Assembly (NCBI GenBank): GCA_948474755.1
Contig: CAOLHI010000930.1
Span: forward strand, 248,001 to 312,000
Direction of reading: 5' to 3'
From: Ctenosaura bakeri
Taxonomy: Eukaryota > Chordata > Lepidosauria > Squamata > Iguanidae
Length of the DNA: 64,000 nucleotides
Positions within the stretch are counted from its first letter, which is position 1, and the number at the start of each line of letters is the position of its first letter. Made by a program: the position numbers and the translations under genes. This document shows positions 24,223-35,350 of this stretch, one piece after another. A model generated the notes under the pieces. That model saw nothing but the letters and a program-made list of their open reading frames with translations, had not been told where the DNA came from and did not search any database.

Positions 24223-25097
24223 TACGTAACTATACGCTTCCTTTCTGTCCCACAATTGTGAATTCTAGCATTATATAGTCACTCTCTGCTCAAGTACCAG
24301 CTGCTTTGATTCCAGTGACCAAGTCCTCCCTATTGGTTAGGATCAAGTCCAGGATTGCCAATCCTTTTGTTCCTTTCTCTACCTTTTGAGATGGGAAATT
24401 ATCTGCAAGGCACAGCAGGAGTGTGTTGGACAGCCTATGCTGTAGCACAGTTAAGACTTCCAGCAGATATCAGGATAATTGAAGACCCTCATAAGTACTA
24501 ATCTTGCATCTTTGAGATTCTGAGATTCATTTCTGGAAAGCATAATCCATTACCTTTTCTTGGTTTGGTGGCCTATAGTAGACTCCTACCACAATGTTGC
24601 TTTTATTTCTTTCTCTGTTTTTATCCAAGTGCTCTCAACTGGTCCGTTCAGATCACTCTCACAAAATTGTCTTACAGTTGAATTTGTTTTTGACATATAA
24701 TGCTACTCCCCCTCCTTATCTGCCACCTCTATTCTTTTTGAATAGGTTATATCCTTCAACTGTTACATTTCAATCATGGCAGTTATCTCACCAGGTCTCC
24801 ATCTACTATATAAAAGTCAATGTTTGTTTGTGTGTTTGTCTGTTTGTCTGCGCCGGGCAGGCAAAGACCTCATACAATTGGCTGAGTGAGGTGAGAAGAC
24901 CTCATATGATTGGCTGGGTGTGAAGATTCAATGGAATCCTCGGGTTGGCAATTTAGGGAGGGGCCTTTAGAATTTTCAGCTGAGAACTCTTGGGCCTCAG
25001 GCTGGTTGCTATGGAGACGAGGCCTACCATCAATAAGGATGCCAGAAAATATTTGGGAGGCATAAGTGAGAAAAATCAAAGTGACGTACAGAACATA

Positions 25098-25298
25098 GCC
25101 CATTTCCACACTACACTGTAATAGTGCTATTATTCCACTTTCAACATCCTATAGAATCCTGGGATTTGTAGTTTAAGGAGGGGGCATTTAAAATTCTCAG
25201 CCAGAGAGGTCTTTGGCCTCAGTAAACTACAAACCCCAGAATTCAACAGGGAGTTGAAAATGGAATAATGGCACTATAACAGTGCAATGCAGAAATGG
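25098..25298. mobile_element. Palindromic MITE inside the Helitron
   Basis: The left arm 'gtgctattattccactttca' plus 'catcctatagaatcctggga' is mirrored on the right ('cagaattcaacagggagttg', 'ggaataatggcactataaca', 'atgcagaaatgg'). It is the same family as 1655-1808. Confidence 0.7.
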
Positions 25299-25331
25299 TT
25301 ATAGTTACACGGTCTTCTCGCCTCACACAGT

Positions 25332-25665
25332 AGAATCATAGAAATGTAGAGTTGGAAGAGACCACACGGGCCATCCAGTCCAACCCCCTGCCATGCAGGA
25401 ACACCCTCAAAGCACTCCCGACAGGTGGCCATCCAGCCTCTGCTTAAAAACCCCCAAAGAAGGAAACTCCACAACACTTTGAGGCAGCATATTCCACTGC
25501 TAGACAGCCCTGACTGTCAGGAAGTTCTTCCTGAGGTTCAGGTGGAATCTCCTTTCCTGCAGCTTGAATCCATTGCTCCTTGTCCTGGTCTCTGGAGCAG
25601 CAGAAAACAAGCCCTCTCCTTCCTCTACATGGAATCCCTTCAGTAGAGTGTATGGGTTCCATATG
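25332..25665 (-). mobile_element. CR1 LINE 3' end, inside the Helitron
   Basis: Begins (in minus orientation) at the CR1 3' terminus 'agaatcatagaaatgtagag'. The standard blocks follow in order: 'gagttggaagagaccac', 'gtccaaccccctgccatgca', 'ccatccagcctctgctta', 'aggaagttcttcctgaggtt', 'ttgaatccattgctcc'. It is 5'-truncated, as usual for CR1. Confidence 0.85.
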
Positions 25666-25786
25666 TGAAGAATCTTAAAGCTGAAATTGAAAACAAAAAA
25701 TGCTTCCAGAAAAATGTAAACCCGTTACACAAATTCAACAGAAAGAAGAAAAATGCCAGTATATCAGTGTCACCAGACAACACAGA

Positions 25787-26065
25787 TTAGATTGGGAACT
25801 GTGGGGAGAAGTTAAATGTACTGGAATAGGCCAGTTGCTGTGGAAACAATGCCTAGCAGCAAGGAGGAAGACAGTGTATTCCTGCAGGAATCCAACCTCT
25901 GTATGTTAACAACTCTGAATAAAGGTTGGATTGGAGAATACGGGGAAAATTTACAGGTACAGAAATAGGCCGGTTGCTATGGACACGAGGCTTAGCAGCA
26001 AGGAGGAGGATAGCATACTCCCTCAGGAACCCAAACTCTGTATGTAAATAACTCTGAATACAGAT
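25787..26065. repeat. Tandem repeat of about 139 bp within the Helitron
   Basis: Two clear units (25787-25925, 25926-26065) share 'attgg', 'aataggcc[ag]gttgct[ga]tgga', 'agcagcaaggagga', 'ctctgtatgt' and 'aactctgaata'. A third partial unit begins after 26065. A related block 'ggttgctatggagacgaggc' lies at about 25003, before the nested insertions. Confidence 0.75.
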
Positions 26066-26989
26066 TGCATTGGGAAATATGGAGTAAAGTTACAGGAAAT
26101 GGAGAAGACAGTTTGGCAAGTTCTTAAGAGGAAAATAAAAACCTTGGGCAACGCCGGGTAAATACGCTAGTTATACCTATAAAGTCATATTTACCTTTCT
26201 GCACTAGGACTTCAAGCTCATCTTGTTTGTTTCCCATATGCTGTACTTTGGTGTATACACTCTGAAGGCTTTTTGTGTTCCTGTTTGTTTGCTTCAGGTT
26301 TTACTGTGGATCCCATACACTGCCTCTAGAATTTACATCCTTGTGTTTGGAGCTTGCATTTGAGTTCATGATTTAACTATCAGGTCCAGCCCTCCAACTC
26401 CTGTTTTATTATTTCAACTACATTTTTAACGTGCTTAACACTTTACTGCAATCTATCTCTTGTTTTTACCAACTCAACAAAGAGATTTTTTCCCCCTGAG
26501 AAATCTGATTGCTTTTTAAATTGCACTCCTGGAATGTGTTGCAAAGTGAATCCCCTAAGATAATACTGAATATAATAGTATTTTGATATTTTACTTGGAT
26601 GGCTTTATTTTATCTTTAGAGAGTATATTTTACAGTATAGCATCATCATTACAGAGCAATATTATCAAGATTTAAATTAAGAAGATGGAGGCTGTCTACA
26701 CTGCCTATATTGGTTGTTTTTGAGTCCTGGAATTGGGTGAGCAATCTGTCCTGGTTTTGCTTGTATTTTCCCTGAGGGAGCAGAGCTGTAGTTGGAGAAT
26801 ACCGTACTCCTAGATCCATCACTGTCCCTGGAGGCCCAGGTGGATTCCATGGCTCAGAGTGCCCAGAGCCATCTTTAAGTGGTTCACCAGCTAGGACCCT
26901 TTTTTGACAAGGATAACTTAGCCACAGACATTGTAACTTCAATATTAGGCTACTGCAACATATTCTGTGTGTTCTGTTCTGTATTCTGC

Positions 26990-27444
26990 AACATATTCTG
27001 CCCCTCTAGACAACTCAGAGGCCGCAGCTAGTGGAAAATGCAACAATCAGACTGCTGATCATATCACCAATCTTAAAATAATTCCACTGGCTGCTAATAT
27101 ACTTCTGGTCCAAATTCTAGGTGCTAATGATAATATTGGAAGGACTGAATGGTTTGCAATCTTGATACAGGCATCCCCTACTTTTTAACAACCTATTTCT
27201 CAATAATCTGCTGTTTTGAAAGATTTGTACAGAACCTGTACATTTGACATGTGGTCCACTCTTTCATGTTTGCATGATGCTTTTGCAACCATGCACTGCT
27301 TTTTTCCCTCTCTCATCAACACCATCTTGTGGATAGTCCTGTGTACTGTAAAAGTCATTTTTGGTGTGTCTCTTGTCATATAATAGCATAATATAATACA
27401 TACATACATATATATATACACACACACACACAGAGACACATACA

Positions 27445-27476
<32 letters not shown>

Positions 27477-28030
27477 AAATATTTAGAAGATTTGGTTCCA
27501 CATTTCACCATTTTCACTTTTTGACAGTGTGCTGGTCCCTATAGCCTGTCAAATAAGTGGGCGATCTTTGTACTTGAATAAACATCTGTCCCTATATATG
27601 CCTGCGTGAGGACTTTTGCCTGTGGGAGAGGCTTTCCTCTATATCCCACCAGTGGGAGCAATACACTATGTGAGAAGGTGGGAGAAGGACTCCTCTGTTA
27701 CGGCCCCCCAGTTGGAATGTCCTCCTCTTTGAGACCCTACTGGTGCTAATGCAAAATTAAAATATGGATCTTAATTGAAGCCTTTGAGGGCTAAAGATTT
27801 TATGTTATATATGTATGTAGCCTGTTTTGACTTGTTTTAATTTTATTATGTAATTCAGTATGCTTTTAGGCTCTAAATTGTCTTTTATAGTCACAAATTT
27901 TAAATGGTTTAAATGAATTGTATTGTATGTCACCCCAAGATATTTAGCTATAGGGCAGGATTTAAATATTTTAATGAACGAATAATTTTGTTTGTTTTTA
28001 TATTACATTTTAAATAAAATTCTTGCATTT
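26990..28030 (+). mobile_element. Degenerate L2-type LINE 3' region
   Basis: A short frame preserves D-H-I-T-N-L-K-I-I-P-L-A-A-N (27057-27100), a worn form of the L2/CR1 ORF2 segment 'HITPVLKxLHWLPV'. Fragments of the later ORF and AT-rich 3' region follow. It is very diverged and the boundaries are approximate. Confidence 0.4.
27396..27471. repeat. Compound (ACAT)n/(CA)n/(GT)n microsatellite
   Basis: Tracts of acat, tatata, cacaca and finally 12 GT units. Confidence 0.9.
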
Positions 28031-28891
28031 TTGTTAGCCACTCTGAGCAGTGTTTCAGCAAGAACTACTGTGTGATTACTATGTAATTTCGTTTATGGTT
28101 GTGCAGAGCAGTGCCTGTACCAGAATGATAGGCTTCAGAAGATTGTTTTGGAACTCTTCTGAAAGGAAGAGGAGCAGGGGGAACTTCCACATGAGATCAT
28201 GGTGGGCTGGTGTTCCTTCCTTGGGATTCTCTCACTGAGGAAGGGGAGAGCACAGAGATAACTGAGGGTCCAGAAACTTCACTGAGCTTGCAGAGACCAC
28301 AGAAGTCAACTGTGGGAGGGGGGAATGGGAAAATTCCATCAAGCTTTTGCCACTGTATGCAATATCCTAAAAAAAAAACAGCTCACTTTCTTAACTACAT
28401 TTTTGTAACATTTGGAATTCTTTGAATTAAAGCCAAAAGAGATCTTGTACATGTATATGTACATTCAGTGATGACATCAGCATCTTGGTGAGTTTCCTGT
28501 TTTCTGTGTTAATATGAGTAACTTTTAAGGACTATTTTTAAGTCTTTTAAGATCACATTTTGAAAGCAGAAAATTTAACAAGAGTGTGAACTGAAAAAAG
28601 GAGGGTTAAATGAAAAAGGGTATAGTAATTTTACAGGTAGAAAAGGTACTTTTCTAAGTTGGAAGGTTGATTGTTTTTTACAAGTGCTCTGTAAGCAAAA
28701 AATGGACTAAGAAAGAAATCAATTCTTATGGGAAAACAGTTTCTTATGGATTTGTTTTGTCTGAGAGAGGTATCTTGTTGAAAGCAATCTGAATAACTAG
28801 AGAAACTAAATAGCCAGACTGTGTTATTGCAACACTGTAACAGAGGAGGCACTGTGGAGACAAAAATGTTAACCCTATATTTGCCAAGTTT
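28031..28891. other. No gene recognised
   Basis: Intergenic AT-rich sequence between the worn L2 remnant and the ORF remnants at 28.9 kb. No recognised repeat or RNA gene. Confidence 0.35.
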
Positions 28892-29980
28892 ATGCTTAAT
28901 AGAAAGAATGGAAATGATTCATCTCCAGAAGATGAACGGGATCCAGTGACTTGGCAGGAGATTTTGAAGGAATTTTCATTCACGAAAAATGATCTTAGGA
29001 GCTTCAGATTAGTAATGGATGATATGATGGAAATCGGAGCATCAGATGAAGAGGTGCTGAGATGGGTAGTGACTGGTGAGTTGTTAGGGATTTTATGCCA
29101 TGTATTCTTGTGGTTTTTTGTTTTAATGTCTTTGTCCCCAATTGTATATGTCATTGTTCCACCCTTTGATGTAAAGGGTGGTAACAATGACATATACAAT
29201 TTGATGTAAAGGGTGGTATAAATAAACAACAGCAACAACAAGAAGAACATGATGATGGTGATGATGATGATGATGATTTTGAGACTGGAGTGTGAAGAAA
29301 AAATTTAGAAGTTATTTCAAAGGAACCAGAGAAGACTACTGGGCATATTACAAATAAGAAGAGGGGAATAACATTGGAGATGCTGCAAAGGAGAAGAGAA
29401 GGTGGATGTTTTTCCTGAAAAGACATTTGAGATGCTGGAAGGAGGAATGCTGAGATCTACAGTAAAGTCATTGGAAAGAACAATGTCATTGGGGGGAATT
29501 CTTGAAAGACATGGATGGTATTTAACAAAACTAGTAAGAAGAGGGTATTTTTTTTTAAACGGAACGATGTTTCTTCCCCAGGTCTTATGGAATTTGATGA
29601 TTGATATTCAGTTAGCACAAGGTCAGAAGTTTGACAAAAACCCAAAAGTCAAATTTAAATATGCATGGCTAAAGAAATAATAGCTGGATTTGTTGGATTA
29701 TAGATACTATCTTGTTGCTTGATATGTGATATAGTTTTAGTGTAAAGGAAGTTGTTACAAAATAAGGGTTTGGTGGGGTTATGAAGTTTAAGAAACTGTT
29801 TAAAATGTTATTAAGGTTAATCTATAATATGTGGGCTGGAAGTTTAAAAAATTATAAGAGACATTATCATGAAAGAGGCATTTTCCTCCCAGAAATATCT
29901 ATGGAAAATTCAAAAAGAAAAAAAAAATCTACAATGAGGTTGAAATTTGTTTTTGGGAGACACAGCTAGAAAAAAGTTAG
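28892..29980 (+). other. Unassigned coding remnants, probably from a mobile element
   Basis: Three frames on the plus strand look protein-like. At 28907-29075 there is D-P-V-T-W-Q-E-I-L-K-E-F-S-F followed by L-R-S-F-R-L-V-M-D-D-M-M-E-I-G-A. At 29402-29680 there is a 92-residue frame with G-W-Y-L-T-K-L-V-R-R-G-Y-F-F-L-N-G. At 29781-29969 there is a basic frame rich in K and R. They are separated by stops and a GAT/CAA-type simple repeat (29220-29280). The acidic/basic composition and order resemble a decayed retroelement ORF, but I do not recognise the family. A host pseudogene is an alternative. Confidence 0.35.
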
Positions 29981-30184
29981 AGGGAAAAATAGTTCGAAAA
30001 GAATTGGGGAAAATAATAAAGATGAAAGGATTTAATATTTGGTTTTTTTCATTATGATGGACTGTTATTAAATTAGAGTGAGAGGAGCTACTTTGTTTAA
30101 CCTAATTTAGGGGAAGAGTAATAGTAGTTCCTGTTAATGAACACTAATCCTTATTGACTTTCAGTAGATTATATGTTTATTTTA

Positions 30185-30570
30185 GGCCATTTCTGCATGA
30201 TGAAGCTCTTCCGCGTTGTCTTGCTGTGGTCCCGGGTCCAGAAGGGAGCACGTCAGCAACACTCCCCTCTGCACCCGCTCGGTCCATGTGGAAGAGAACG
30301 CAATGGCACAGCTGGGCTTTTTCCATTGCTGCGCTATAGAAGGAAGCATCGCCAATGCGCTTCTGCATCTTCTGCATGGCCAGAAGTGATGGGAGCACTG
30401 CACAATTGCAGGCGCAATACAGATTTTTTCTGTTTTGCAAAAACTGCACAAGCACAACGCTCCGCGACAGGATAGCAGGGGGACAGCAACAACGTCATGC
30501 GGAAGTGCGACCTGCCAACCGCTGCCATCTTGTGGCAAAAACACAACAGTGACATCGTGTGGAAAGGGCC
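30185..30570. mobile_element. GC-rich MITE with GGCCATTTCTGCA ends and TTA duplication
   Basis: Left end GGCCATTTCTGCATGATG; right end CATCGTGTGGAAAGGGCC. It is flanked by TTA at 30182-30184 and 30571-30573. A relative with the same ends and internal 'ttttctgttttgcaaa' is at 52538-52943. The GGCC termini with a 3-bp T/A-rich duplication suggest PIF/Harbinger. Internal reading frames are GC artefacts. Confidence 0.7.
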
Positions 30571-30924
30571 TTAGTTTTAGCCACTGGGCTGATTTTGAGT
30601 CATGAAAGTTATGCTATAGTATGTGATTGAATAATGAAATTTGTCCTATAGTAATAAAACCATTCCAGCCTATACATAAATGATCCAAAAATGTTCCAAA
30701 TGGTCCAGCATATATTTTAGGCAGACAAGTTTAATCTGACCACTTGAACATAGTGTGTTGTTTGTACTAATATCCAGAGATCCATTACTGTATTCCAGCA
30801 GGATATAAACATGCACGTACACTTGTTATTAGACTTTAAAGAGTCTACTGAGTAGACATTTTCTATTTGTATTAAAAATTTGTATTAAAGGGCTTTTAAT
30901 CACTTAGAAATGCTACACACATAC
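30571..30924. other. Intergenic, downstream of ATP11A polyadenylation
   Basis: AT-rich sequence between the MITE at 30185 and the proposed ATP11A 3' end. Nothing else was recognised. Confidence 0.35.
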
Positions 30925-30943
30925 AAACAAGAAATATGTAAAT

Positions 30944-30954
30944 TTTATTTTATT
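30944..30954 (-). terminator. ATP11A: Polyadenylation signal, overlapping double AATAAA
   Basis: The minus strand reads AATAAAATAAA. Between about 13 and 40 bases downstream it has 'ttgtttgtatgtgtgtag' (30912-30930), a good GU-rich downstream element. It is the proposed main 3' end of ATP11A. Confidence 0.6.
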
Positions 30955-32659
30955 GCAAGCAGATTTAAACATCTACTGCTTTATACAATCTACAGAAAGT
31001 CCCAAAATATGAATATAAAGAATTCATGTATCTACAGAAATAAAAGTTTAAAAACAGCACTGAAAATAAACTTTACATTAATGCACATGTATGTATATTA
31101 TATATATTTATATATAATATCTATGTTCCTAATAGTTGAGACTGCTTTGATCCAGTTAATGAAGTGTTACAGCATAGTCTAACCAATATTTTTGAAGGCT
31201 GAATTATCATCAGATAAGTGCACCTATCACTGTACCATTTAAAAATATATGTCAGTATTTAGTGCTGATGACTATAGATTTTTCTTTAATGGTTAATGCA
31301 CTGATAACTATGTCCAACTGTTCCCAAGAGCATTTTTGCCAGTTCTACTTTACATTACACAATGAAAGAATATTGAGAATGACAGTAGTGAACACATGAC
31401 AGAATTTTTCAGACAATGCACATTTAAAATTCTGTATAATTTTGACAAAGATAAAGCTATATAAACTGATGTGTGCAATTGTGCAACATACAATCATGTA
31501 CGTATTTCTTTCATAATACTATGACACAGTCCCATTAAAGCTTTTTAACAAGATCCCACAGATGTCACAAACTAGTGCAGTTTTCTTCCTTTGTTACCTG
31601 CATTGTAAGTGGGATATATAGGTTGATGAAAATGAGTATGGTATGCTTCTTATATCAAGTAGGTGAACAAAATAACAATTTCTCAGATTTAGGGGAACTT
31701 AATTGTGTTACTAGCCATTCTCAAGTGTGTGGATCTCAAAGAAAATACATGTTCAGCCTTCATGAAAATTTAGTTGCTGTCTACTAGTTCCAGCTCGTTA
31801 GTAAAGCATTTGAGACATTTTCTTGTTGAAGGGTTCAACAAGTCGGACAAGGCCATTTGAACTACACAGAATGCTGCTGTTAAATGTGACACCTATCTAT
31901 GAATTTTTCTGACTAAATTCCACCATCCAACAAGCTGTGTGAAAATATCACTTCTGCCCATTGGCTTCCATTCTGGAATTCTCTCATGCAAGACAGGTTT
32001 TTGTATGTATCAGTAGATATGCACAAGGATCCTCTCCACAAGGACCTACTAATATAGGTTCTACTGCAGCACAGGTGGCAAACATAAATTATTCAGTGGG
32101 ATAATTTCCTCTCCTCCCTACCAAAGCCTTCTATCAGCTGGATGATGGCCATGCCAATGATGTCCCCTGGCCCTCAGGCTTTACTGTATTCAGGTTTTTC
32201 CTAGTCAAGAAGAATCTGTGTTCTATGAAATGACTTCTAAGACTCTAGAGTTTTCCTGCCACTGGTGTTTTGATGTGAGAAACTCTGCTCCATGCTTTGT
32301 CCCACAGGAAAGGATGTAGCAGGGGCAAAGCTCCCTGTTTTTATCTCTGACAGAGATTAGCACAGGGACCTCCCGGTATATAGTTAGCTTGGCTAAGTTG
32401 GAGACCAGTAGCATAGAAGGGGAACCCCTGCTGTTGTTTCCCCTTCCTGCTCCTGTTCCCAATTTGGAGGGTAGATTTGATGGGTATCCCAAATGGGCAG
32501 GGGTTTGGATGGCAGGCTATATGGATACTTCTGGGGTTGGGTGAGGACTCATTGCTGGCCCAGAGTTCCCTCTGCAGTGATACCTTGTTCCTTTCGCATG
32601 TTCTACAACAGAGAGTGAAAGAAACACTGATATTCAATCTTAAACATATATAGATTTTT

Positions 32660-32661
<2 letters not shown>

Positions 32662-32696
<35 letters not shown>
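32662..32696. repeat. (TA)n microsatellite
   Basis: About 17 TA units inside the proposed ATP11A 3'UTR. Confidence 0.9.
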
Positions 32697-32700
<4 letters not shown>

Positions 32701-34565
32701 AATAAAATCCAGTTGCTTTGTGGAAACCAAATGACCCCTTTAAATTCAAAACTATTTCTCTCCTCGAGCAGATATGCATGACATGCTAAGCCATGGTTTA
32801 TGTTAACCATGACTTGTTGCTTTTACCTAAAATTATACCATAGACAGTAAAATAAGCCACAGCTTGTTTGTCCCATTTACAGGCTTCCAAAACATTTTTC
32901 TGAGTTCATATGTCAAGGAAGGCAGCTGAAGAACTAATCTTAGGACAAGTTGTGCTTCTGGGTTTGGACACAATGACAAGCCATAGTTTAAACACATCAG
33001 AATTTAGAGGCCTACATCAAACCATGGCTTCTAACTGTGATTTGCTGATAACAAACTACAGTTTCTAGGGATGAATTCAGACATAGCCCAAATTGAACAA
33101 ACTATGCTTTGTTTACCATTACCAATAATGGTTTAGATCCATACCAAGAGAGAGGATCCAATGAAATCAATGTATTTGCTCTAAGTTCATCTTATCCTGA
33201 ATCTGATCCAATCAAACAGGTTTGAAAAAAACAAAATTCACATCGCATAACTACTGTTATATGTTTCTGCCTGTAAAATCTCGTTCAGTTTAGGAAACAG
33301 TTGAGATGTAAGAAGGTTGCAGTAAACCCTTTTGTTGGTAGGTAGAACAGGAATGCAGCATTTTCAAACCATCAAGCAAGAGTCTTCTTATTTAAGGCTA
33401 AGGGATGGAAATGAGAAACACAAAACCAAGCAACTGGTACAAAGCTTTATGGAACAAAAATGTAAGAACAATAGTAGCAGCAACTTGTTGTAAGCAGTAT
33501 GTGTTACCATATTAAAAGCCAGTCTTCAGAAGTGAGAGCAAATAAAATAAAAAAATCATTAGCTTTGGATGATTCAGAAAGAACAAACCTATTTCTAATT
33601 TTGACATTCATGAGAATTTCAACATTCAGTTACAACCCCATTATAAGTTAAATTCTGGAGATCCAAAACTGATAAGTATAAAAAAAATCTAAAACATACA
33701 CTTTAAAAAAAATAGAAATGGTGTGTTAACAAATGTATGCGTAAAACAGATATATAAATAGCTATAGTATTGAAAAATATTTCAGTGCAAAGGCAATTTT
33801 AAGATTTCTAAAAATACATTAAAAATAATCTTGTTAACTACACTCAAACTGGAAGTTTATCACTACTACAGATATAAAATCAATATTCACATCAAGTTGA
33901 TTTCTCAAAAATATATATATTTATATATATTTGTTACCAGTGTTTTATGTAGGGGACATTTCTACCCGTCATTCAAGTATGCAATGTCAAATAAATATTA
34001 TGTTTAGGTATTACTATCAGCACGTGAACAACACTGGAATTGGAAAGTGCTTTATCTTAAATGACAGAGATGCTGTGATGCTGTGCGTTATAGGTGGGTG
34101 AGGGTAGGAAACTTGTGAGAACAAATATCAGATTCTTATTCTCCACAATCTTTGGTATAATCAAGTTTTCAATGATTTGCCTTTAGAAATGTTTTGTTTC
34201 CCTTCACCCCATCTCTGCCCAGGGAAGGTGAAAGGAAAACAACACATGACTCTGTCCACACAGAAACCTTAGTTCCTATAAAGCAATTTTCAGCAATTTT
34301 GATGCCCTAAATAAAACACTGGGATAAAAGAAACAAAAATGTTATGTGTCAGCTATTATCAAAACCAGTACAAAGCAAAACTACAGCCACAAATGGAGGT
34401 GAAGTACAAGCTGGCTGTCATTTTTCAAAATGATTGGTTATAGTATTTTCCCCCCTCAAGTGTGATCAAGTCCATGTTGAGAAAGAGGAAAAACACCCAT
34501 TAGTGGTTATTGACTAACAGAAACTGTCACAGAGCTGAATGTTTATAATACAGTAGATCTTGTAA

Positions 34566-34775
34566 GGCCCTTTCACACTAAGCAATGATAATACTATGAT
34601 TCCACTTTTCTCCTATGGTAGCATCTTATGGAATCTTGGAATTTGCAGGTACTCAGAAATCTCAGCTAGAGATCTCTCGGGCCTCAACAAACTACAAACC
34701 TCAGGATTCCATAGGATGCAGCCACACAATTAAAATAAAATCATAGTACTGCAAGCGTATAATGTAAAAGGACCC
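34566..34775. mobile_element. Palindromic MITE in the ATP11A 3'UTR
   Basis: Left end GGCCCTTTCACACTAAGC; right end AATGTAAAAGGACC. The core 'catcttatggaatcttggaa' is mirrored by 'caggattccataggatgcag'. Same family as 1655-1808, more diverged. Confidence 0.65.
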
Positions 34776-34822
34776 TTAGATGTCTCTTTCTCTTTAAAAT
34801 TCAAATAAAACAAAAACTGTAT

Positions 34823-34970
34823 GGGGCCGTAGCTCAGTCCTAAAACATATTGTTTTGCATGCAGAAGCTCACAGATTCTCAGTCTCTAGCCTCTTCAAAT
34901 ATAGTTGGAAAAACTCCTTCTGAACAGTACTGGCTGAATGCGCCAATGATCTGATTTGGTCTAAGGCAGA
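34823..34970 (+). mobile_element. tRNA-derived SINE (type 3)
   Basis: The head 'ggggccgtagctcagtcct' and 'ttttgcatgcagaagct' mimic a tRNA A/B-box region. The body has 'ggctgaatgcgccaatgatc' and 'tgatttggtctaaggcag', the known pattern of a reptile SINE ending '...gatctgacttggtataaggcag'. It lies antisense within the proposed ATP11A 3'UTR. Confidence 0.7.
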
Positions 34971-35141
34971 TTAGTTATCAAAAGAATTAATTCCTCCTCA
35001 CTTTGAGAGGAAAAATATAAAGCAGAAAAATGCTTCCTAACACCTCTGTACCCAGCTCATTTTAGATATAACAAAACAGTAGAACAGTGGCTTACTGTTG
35101 ATAATTCCTTAAAGCTAAACTCTTGTATTCAGTCATGATTT

Positions 35142-35350
35142 TCAGTTCACAGCCTGCAGTGGCCACTTCACCCACTTGCTAGCCAGCTTGACTTCTTGAG
35201 GTTTATACAGGTCTAGATGAAAATGTATTGGTCTACAGTGGTAAAACAATCCTAAAATCACAGACGCTCCTACTTGGCGACTTACAATAAAATGGACATT
35301 AGAGAGTGTTTCTTGAAAGAAGATTTGCACAGAGGAAACACCAGTTTGTT
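35142..35350 (-). other. Candidate additional ATP11A terminal exon (unproven)
   Basis: A very strong minus-strand acceptor, 'cctttctttgctctttctgtag' (shown here in part), precedes 35350. The frame that is open for 68 codons to a stop at 35142-35144 is in phase with a possible donor (CCA|GTAAGC, 35897/35896) inside the preceding terminal exon. If used, it would replace the last residues of that tail. No homology is recognised, and it may simply be 3'UTR. Confidence 0.25.

Larger units (their letters stand above)
24802..26170. mobile_element. Non-autonomous Helitron
   Basis: The 5' end TCTACTATATAAAAGTCAAT is preceded by host A (24801). The 3' end CTAG (26167-26170) is followed by host T (26171). 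A hairpin CTTGG-GCAACG-CCGGG (26143-26158) lies 8-9 bases before the CTAG terminus. TC start, CTRR end, 3' hairpin and A|T insertion without duplication are the defining Helitron features. The CR1 paralog at about 1845-1870 runs straight through this point (gtgttatacgtg against cca|ttatacctat), giving the empty site. No Rep/helicase frame is present. It contains a palindromic MITE, a CR1 3' end and tandem repeats. Confidence 0.88.
21836..26460 (-). mobile_element. CR1 LINE, copy B, with several insertions
   Basis: On the minus strand the RT region at about 21850-22110 reads ...G-K-L-N-K-C-R-I-D-G-N-T-I-R-W-I..., W-R-E-V-S-S-R-V-L-Q-G-S, then I-N-D-L-D-D-G-L-E-G and stop-A-D-D where the [FY]ADD box should be, followed by K-L-G-G-V-A-N-T. 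This is classic CR1. The endonuclease part lies at about 24480-24620, and the 5' part resumes at 26171-26460 after a Helitron. It aligns with copy A at 1-2110. Insertions: 23118-24222 and 24802-26170. It is inactive. Confidence 0.82.

Noticed and set aside
28744..29250. 168-codon minus-strand frame
   Set aside because: It is antisense to the plus-strand remnants, rich in low-complexity hydrophobic residues, and has no recognised domain.
30173..30555. Overlapping frames on both strands
   Set aside because: They lie inside the GC-rich Harbinger-like MITE and have no homology.
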